A DNA stretch of 64,000 nucleotides from Eutrigla gurnardus. Lineage: Eukaryota; Chordata; Actinopteri; Perciformes; Triglidae. Positions 57,232 through 64,000 of the stretch are shown one piece after another (position 1 is the first letter of the stretch; every line of letters begins with the position of its first letter). The position numbers and the translations under genes are program-made. The stretch covers positions 25,324,718-25,388,717 of the forward strand of contig OY741269.1 of the NCBI GenBank assembly GCA_963514095.1, in the 5' to 3' direction. Below the pieces are notes generated by a model. That model was not told the origin of the DNA. It worked only from the letters and a program-made list of their open reading frames with translations, and did not search any database.

Positions 57232-60200
57232 GAGACAAAGAGATTGATGTGCAAAAACAGGCCATTTAGAACGATAAAGATATTCGGGCTAAAAATCAGC
57301 AACAAAACCCAAAAGCCACTGTACAGAGATGTACAAAGCGTCTCAAAGGTCGCTTTCTCTTCCCTTCTTCTGAACTGGCCATTACTAATTCACACACAAA
57401 AGTTCTTACTTGCTGTGTGGCAGATTTTGGGAACATAATAAGATAATATTTACATCACAACCAGGGTCCAAGGAAATAAGAGAGCCAGTGCGTTTATTGT
57501 GCCTCCAGCTGTGGGGCAGGTAGCCCCCCAAAAAAAGAGAAAAGCAGTAACTACTGAAAGATTGTCCATTTGGATCAGAAAAAAAATCTCGGTGGGCGTA
57601 AGTGATAAAGCTGCTTCCTGCTTTAACGGTCAACTTCAGTCACACACATAAACCCAAACTCCCATGATATGAATATACATACAAGGAGGCGTCCATGTTT
57701 AAATGGATGATGCTGAGCACAGGTGAATAAGAGCATCCATGGATATGAAAACTCGGAGCTGTAGCCGTCATCCTGAAGCAACGGTATGACCTGTATCATC
57801 CTCCTCGACTAGTTCAGAGGATGGATCCACGTGATGCTTCTAGATCCGCACCAAAAAGACACGGGTTTGTGTGGGTGTGCCTTCGTAAGCGTGCACGCCA
57901 CACATGCATTTTTCTACACGGCAACCATTTATAAGAAGAGGGGGGGAGGGGTGATGAATGTCTTCCAGTGAAAAGAGGAAAAAAGTAGCAGGGACCCTTT
58001 CCAACTCTTTCACTCAATAGAACGAAGTCGACAATACATCCCTCTGTGTGCAGAGGAGGACAGAGCTCCACTTCAACCTACAGTACCTCACCTCAGGGGA
58101 AAAAACACCACAAAAGAAAGAGAGGGGAGAGGTCTGTTTTCATTTAGAGCGCTCCCCGATATGACAGCCACAATGAAAAGAGTATGGCTTTAGAGCACCG
58201 TAGCCTATAGGTAACAGCCAAACTGGCAGTGATCCTAGCGACGGTTGTCTCGTTACTTGTCTTCATTTCTTAGTTTGATTTGTGGTGTCAAGCTGTCACA
58301 GACTAGACTGGCATCGCAGCACACGCTGTCTCTCTTTGCTCTCCCTCAATCTTGCGTCTGTCTCCCATACTCTCTCCGCCTGTCGCCCTCTTCTTCTGCT
58401 TAGTTTTCCTTCCCGTCTCTGAACCCGTTTTCTGTCTGGTCACTCATTTCCCCCTCCGCTCGCCTGCCCTCGCTCTCTGGTCGTTACCCCTCTTATTCAT
58501 TTTGCTCTTTTTTTTTTGTTGTATACGTTTTTGTGTTCGCCTTTTCCTCTCTGACAGAGGAAGTTGGACCAGTCTGGTCCTAATGAACCCCTGCAGGCTC
58601 CCAAAAACCCCCACTCCGATTTCCTTAAGTGACTCTGGCAGGGTCTTAAAGGAGCCTTCGGTTGCTCCAAGACGCATTCAATAAAAATGTCAGATGAAAA
58701 GATTAGAAAGTCCTTTTTACTCGTGCTTTGATTCGGTTCAGCATCGCATCAATATAGCCCAAATATCACTCAATCAAACACTAGAATGAGTGTGTAGGAG
58801 AATAACATATCAGTCCGTAATTTTTCACAGGACAGGTTTCATCCTCATCTGATCGCCCAGTTAAACATACAAAGATCAGAGGGTGAGTTGTAAATCATGA
58901 ACATATTCAAAGGACATGGGACTCCTTTATTTTCTGCACCTGGAGGTGTGTGACTGAGACACATAAGTAGCCTGCCAGTGTTTATAAAGGCAAATAAGCT
59001 TGTGCTAGGGGTTTGAACTTGAATTGTCTGTGAACTGCAAGCCTGTACCGATCGTTATTGCAGGCCCTGACATACAAACAGAGAGGTCAACTAGCATATT
59101 TTACATGCCTTATTTGATTTGATATAACTTTATTCATTTCCAAGTAGAATTCTCTTTAACCCTGTGGTTTGGATGCGGGGTCAATCCCATAATGTTCGGC
59201 CCCTGTGGGGGTGTATTGCTCAAAGATAGTTAATAGGTCAGTAGTGGCCACACAGCAAAATCACACCCTAAGAATAACACTGTTATTAACGTAACCTAAG
59301 GTCATTCTGCACACCCAGAGAGAATTAACTGGATCTCGATGGATACCATGGTATGACAATGACTCCTACTCGGTCGCCGTTATTCTGTTATCAACCCTCA
59401 CAATGATCATAACTCGCTTATTGTTGAAAATGTGGGCAGAGATAGATGAGCAACTATCAGCTGCTTTCTTTCCACAACAAATTCCACACATCTACATCCA
59501 TTCTATGTCTGGAATACTCGTCAAACAAGTGCGAGGGCTGCTCGTGATTAATCGGTTCAGAAAAACGACCCCCTCTTATTATTCCTGGCAGAGTGTAAAC
59601 AACCACTGCTTTGACAAGCCTCCCATTCTGCCCCGCACACTCGAGGGTATCGGCACAGTTCAACCGCTGTCAGAATGGAGTGTTTGTTGCCGCACAATGG
59701 TGGAATGGGAGAACGAGGCAGGGAGGGAGAGCGCGAGTAGCGGAGCGACAGAAAGACAGACAGCTGGCCGCCATGTTAAGTCGCTCTCTTGTTTCAGCCG
59801 TCTTATCAATCACCGTTTTGTTCTTTTTGTGGCATTTTGAGTGGTCCAGTCAGACACGGGGAAACTCTAGCTGGGCATGCTGAGCTGCTGGTAAAGGTCC
59901 TGGGATTGAGCAGGTCTACGCTTAGCTTAGCCACCAGTCAGCCTGACCTGCCTGACTGGCAGCGTGCTGGGAATCTTGCTTTCCTTATTGTGGCTTTTTT
60001 TTTTTTTTTGTGTGTGAAGACACACAGAGATATAATCTGACACAGTCACAAAAAGCAAAGGGTGCTTTGAAGATGCACAAACAGGTAAAGGTGGACACAG
60101 TTATGCATCCACAAACGCACGTACACACGCCTACTTATAAACGTCAAAATATATATCAACAAAAGCTCTCAGTCATAAATATTCAAGTGTATACATGTCC

Positions 60201-61570
60201 CTTTATGGCCTCTTACACACTCAGCCACACACGCTGCAGTTCCATATGTCACTCATAAACATGCAAGATAAATCCTCCCTTTCAATCACATGCATGCACA
60301 CAAACAGAGACACACACACACACACACAGTCACTGGTGCTGCCGTGCATGCCTGATGATAAATGACTAAATGTTGAGGTGTGTTTTCTACTGCCCCACAT
60401 ACAAGGCCTGTGCGCTCCTAATTTGATACTTATTCCATGAAATAGTCATGTTGGGGGAAAATGGATGTGGATAGAGACGGACAGTCCCATACATCATTCT
60501 AATTATTCTTTAATAAACCCCCTCATAAGCCAAAGAGTGGCTCGTAGGTACCTACTGCCACCTAGGGTTCACAGAGAGAAGGACACCCCCTCAGAGCCAC
60601 ATTTAAATAAGAATGATTCGCGCTAAGTGCCAAAGATTAATCAAAGGCAAAAGGAGAATGAAAGGTGGAAGGGTGCAAGGGAGACTCTGAAAGATAATTG
60701 AGTATATCAGACTGTATGCATTCTCTTCTATCATTTTTCACCCTAGAAAATTCAATCATGGGGGGGATGAAATTTGGAGAGCACAGGTAGCAAGTAAATT
60801 CCTCCTTAATCAACCTGAATACACAATAATGTTCGACTCGGATATTGTAGGGGTTAGAAAACACTCAAATTTCCTGAGGAAATATGTGAAAGGCAGGCTA
60901 ACCTCTAAATCCTTCTTCTCAAACTCTGAGGAAAAACAGTTACGCTTTGAATGGCTACTCTTTTACACTTTTATGGAAAGCTATAAGAACATTAAGATCT
61001 TCGTCTCATTCTGCACAGATGAAATAGAATTTCAATTGAAAGCTGAAGAGTGAGGCGCTATTTATTCCACACGGGGAATTAACAGTATATTCAGCAGTTG
61101 TAATTCATTTGCAGAGTGTGTTGGGGATGTGAGAGAGTAGTATCCAGGCGTTTGTTTCTATGTGTATCGTGGCATCTGTTTACATCTGTTTACACTTGCC
61201 CACAAACACACACCCCAACGCAAACATACACACATAGGTTTACACTTGCACTCAAAAGAAGAGGAAGTCTGGATTATGTCGGCTCTGAGGGATGGGCAGG
61301 CAAACCAAACTCATCTTGAAACAATCGGGGGGGACAGAGCATAGAAAGAGGGGAAAGTTGCAGGGAGGGAGGGGGGCGTTTCAGGGGTGAAGAATCACCA
61401 CCCTAAGGGGAGAAGTCCAGCTGCAGTCTGTTGGTCTGTTGTCGTAATGCCCATTCACACACACGCGCACAAACACACCGAGACACAAACAAACCAGTGC
61501 CACGGTTGACCTAACCATGCCTGCCTCATTAGCTGCCAATCACTCTGCACAAGCACAACAAGGGAGGGGC

Positions 61571-61585
61571 GGGGGGGGGGGGGGG
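61571..61585. repeat. G15 homopolymer
   Basis: Fifteen G on the plus strand in a G-rich context (aggggcggg...). Possible G-quadruplex. Confidence 0.9.
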
Positions 61586-61854
61586 TAGAAAGGGAAAGAG
61601 ATGGATGAGGAAATGGTAGTTAAGTTCCAGCCATCAATAATCAAGCTGCCTAAGCTCCTGTGTCCGATGGCATCTCAGTACTGAACAGTTAAGAAAAAAG
61701 TTGGCAAACAATGTTCCTTCCTCCTCCTTATTCCGTTACGTACTGCCTCGGTCTGTTTTTGTGTTTTAAGCAGGATTCCTTCATGTCTCTCCGACTGGAT
61801 AAAAAGACGGGCTGTGGGCTGGAGTTGGTTTGGTAGGCAGATCAGAATGGCCAA

Positions 61855-61855
<1 letters not shown>

Positions 61856-61886
<31 letters not shown>
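61856..61886. repeat. (CA)15 microsatellite
   Basis: Perfect CA repeat in the upstream ttll7 intron. Confidence 0.95.
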
Positions 61887-61889
<3 letters not shown>

Positions 61890-61930
61890 ACAGAGGACTA
61901 TTCCCAGAAGGACAGAGACCACACATCCAG

Positions 61931-61950
61931 ACACACACACACACACACAA

Positions 61951-62003
<53 letters not shown>
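61931..62003. repeat. (AC)(AT)(AG) compound repeat
   Basis: Three dinucleotide tracts in series: AC, then AT, then AG. Confidence 0.95.
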
Positions 62004-62004
<1 letters not shown>

Positions 62005-62168
62005 CACACATTCACAAGAGACACACAAACACCCTCAGTTGCCTGTGGTGGCTTTCTTAGTGCGTCTGTGTTTAAAGAGCAGGCAAACACACACATACAG
62101 TACCTACAGTATGCACACATTCAAACGCTACACACACACACTGACACATTACAAATCAAATTCAGGTG

Positions 62169-62191
62169 TACACACACACACACACACACAC
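62169..62191. repeat. (AC)11 microsatellite
   Basis: Perfect AC repeat in the upstream ttll7 intron. Confidence 0.95.
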
Positions 62192-63139
62192 GTGTGCCCT
62201 CACACACTGACGGCGGCCTCTAACGAGCAGGCCGACCAGCCTTTGAGCTGCTGGAGCCTGACACTAGAGAGACAGCTTCTCACAGACCAGGCAGGTTTCT
62301 AATTATTCGTGTTCACTACAAACACTTGTTTCTTCTTATTTTGACTTGACCGGCTTTAAAAAAAAAAAAAATGAAGTGAGCCAGAGCCTGTAATGAGGCT
62401 GGGTCTCAATCCGCCCGTCCTTAGGTAGTGGTCCATGGACACCAGTCAGGAGCCCGTGAGAACAATGAATCATGCTCTTTGTCTGGCTCTGTTTCAGATG
62501 GAAGGGGGTTGAGCATTTAAAGGAATATTTTTTTCTGTGTGTATATATTTCTCTTGTCCTCACCATCACCCATCAGACCTGTAGTATTTTTTATTTCATT
62601 TTCCTTACTCCATTTGACATTATTTGTCATGGCAGCTTACATCACATGGACCCTGGATAAACTTGTGATTGCTATATTTTGCCATTGACTAAATGCACTT
62701 TGGATTTGGAGGTGGCTGCCGTTCCCTTTGACCCATACGCCCAAAAGACACCACCACCACATGCGAGCAGAATCTTGAGTGAAGCCTGTATCATGATCCT
62801 GATTTCAACTAAATGCATGATTATTTCTGCATTGATTATGTTTTCTATGGAATGTTGGTTTTCTTCATTGTTTCGCTTCTGAAAGACAAAGAAAACTCTC
62901 AATGAAGCACTCAGAGCAAAATCCTTGGCACTGACAATACAAACCACAGTCTAAGCTGACTGTGGGTGTGTGTGATAGTGTGTGAGAGTGTGTGTGTGTG
63001 TACTTCTGTGTGTACTTCTGTGTGCCTGTGTCTGTATGAAGCGAAGATCACGGCTCAATGAAACGCCTCTCCTATACGAGACACAGATGCTGTCTGGGCT
63101 GGTTTAATGAAAGTGAACGTCTCAGGTTACGCCATTTGA

Positions 63140-63142
<3 letters not shown>

Positions 63143-63184
<42 letters not shown>
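63143..63184. repeat. (GT)21 microsatellite
   Basis: Perfect GT repeat in the upstream ttll7 intron. Confidence 0.95.
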
Positions 63185-63187
<3 letters not shown>

Positions 63188-63732
63188 CCATCTAGTTCTG
63201 ATGTTTTGAATGTCAATAGGAGGTAAAACGTGTGTTGAAAACCCTGCTGAATTAAGATAAGGATCTCACAAAAGCATGTCTCTCTCTTTTTTTTGTTGCC
63301 GTCTCTTCTTTTCATTCTATACTCAATGCGAGTACAATACGTACAATACGTCTGTTTGATGCCTGGCCTTGGTTTGAGAAGCATCACTCTTGCCTTCTCT
63401 GTTTTCACCCCCCGTGACAAGCTATTTAGCAGGTGTGAGCCGGTCTGTGGGTTGTTTCTCTTGAGGATCCCTATTCGTTATCAGTATATTTGCCGTGATT
63501 TCTTCGTGTTTGTCTGGATACAAAGAGCCGGTGTATTGTATCACACACAGAGGTTTTCTTGCTACGGCAAGATAGAGCCGTGTTGTCCTCTAATCACATC
63601 GGGGTTTGGAGTTGCACTATTTTCAATACCTTGTCCAAAAAAGAAAAGAAAAAAAAAAACAGTGGCTATTTTCTAGAGGTGTAATTGGAGGATGTGAGAG
63701 GCAATCATGTTCCTTTTCCCTCTCCAGCCACC

Positions 63733-63744
63733 TACACACACACA

Positions 63745-63779
<35 letters not shown>
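63733..63779. repeat. CA microsatellite, one interruption
   Basis: CA units with one 'aaa' interruption, in the upstream ttll7 intron. Confidence 0.95.
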
Positions 63780-63782
<3 letters not shown>

Positions 63783-64000
63783 GGCAGACAAAAATACAAA
63801 TTCAAAGGGCAGGATTAATGTCATTTGACAGTTTCTTATATATGATACCATCTAGCGTTCAGGTATCCGACTAGCTTTGAGTTTACACAGGTTGAACTTT
63901 CATTTCCTGGCTGCGTGTCCAACAACCAACTTTGACATTTTAAAGAGTAAGAGGGGAAGACATTGTCGGAACAGCAGTCTGGGTAAAGGCCCAACGAGGC

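Larger units (their letters stand above)
54966..64000 (-). other. ttll7: ttll7 intron (5' part beyond window)
   Basis: No exon encoding the preceding TTL-domain blocks was found here, so this intron is at least 9.0 kb. It holds microsatellites (55031-55056, 61856-61886, 61931-62003, 62169-62191, 63143-63184, 63733-63779), a G15 run (61571-61585), a CCAAT cluster (57119-57231) and otherwise unremarkable single-copy-looking sequence. The acceptor at its 3' end has a long CT-rich tract. Confidence 0.8.

Noticed and set aside
60829..61053. 74-codon plus-strand frame with varied amino-acid composition
   Set aside because: No family recognised and no flanking splice or promoter support. Best left as intron sequence.
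54966..64000. Search for the preceding ttll7 exon (CFE-LGFDI-LD-KLKPWLLE block)
   Set aside because: No such coding block was found on the minus strand, so the exon lies outside the window.

Overview
The window is teleost fish nuclear DNA, most likely from a percomorph. The evidence is split genes with canonical GT/AG introns of 1 to 9 kb, very dense CA/TG microsatellites, tRNA-derived SINEs carrying the 'tgtccttgggcaaga' core common in fish, palindromic MITEs of kinds abundant in percomorph genomes, and one protein-coding gene that is clearly vertebrate. No bacterial, organellar or viral gene was seen.

The only gene I can support is ttll7, which encodes the tubulin polyglutamylase TTLL7. 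It runs on the minus strand. Twelve coding exons lie between 54965 and 23074 and join in one continuous frame of 1746 bases (581 codons plus TGA). They encode the last stretch of the tubulin-tyrosine-ligase-like catalytic domain, the basic helix that binds microtubules, a charged, glycine-rich and serine-rich middle region, and the conserved C-terminal block ending in RMGHF. The N-terminal catalytic exons lie beyond 64000, because 54966-64000 is all intron as far as I can read it.

Layout by coordinate: 1-21400 is downstream intergenic DNA with microsatellites, SINE and MITE copies and one decayed LINE. About 21400-23073 is the probable 3' UTR. From 23074 to 54965, ttll7 exons alternate with introns full of repeats. 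54966-64000 is part of a large upstream intron, with a four-CCAAT cluster near 57.1-57.2 kb.

The most notable structure is the 1294-base intron between 39121 and 37828. In transcript orientation it has (CA)23 starting 11 bases after the 5' splice site and (TG)39 ending directly at the TAG acceptor. The two tracts are complementary, so the pre-mRNA could fold the intron ends together. That is the architecture of a teleost intron class reported to be spliced with help from RNA structure rather than from a normal polypyrimidine tract. The intron before exon 43716-43802 appears to use a non-canonical GC donor. A SINE sits inside the AC/GT intron, and a GGA repeat is translated as a glycine run in exon 41274-41511.
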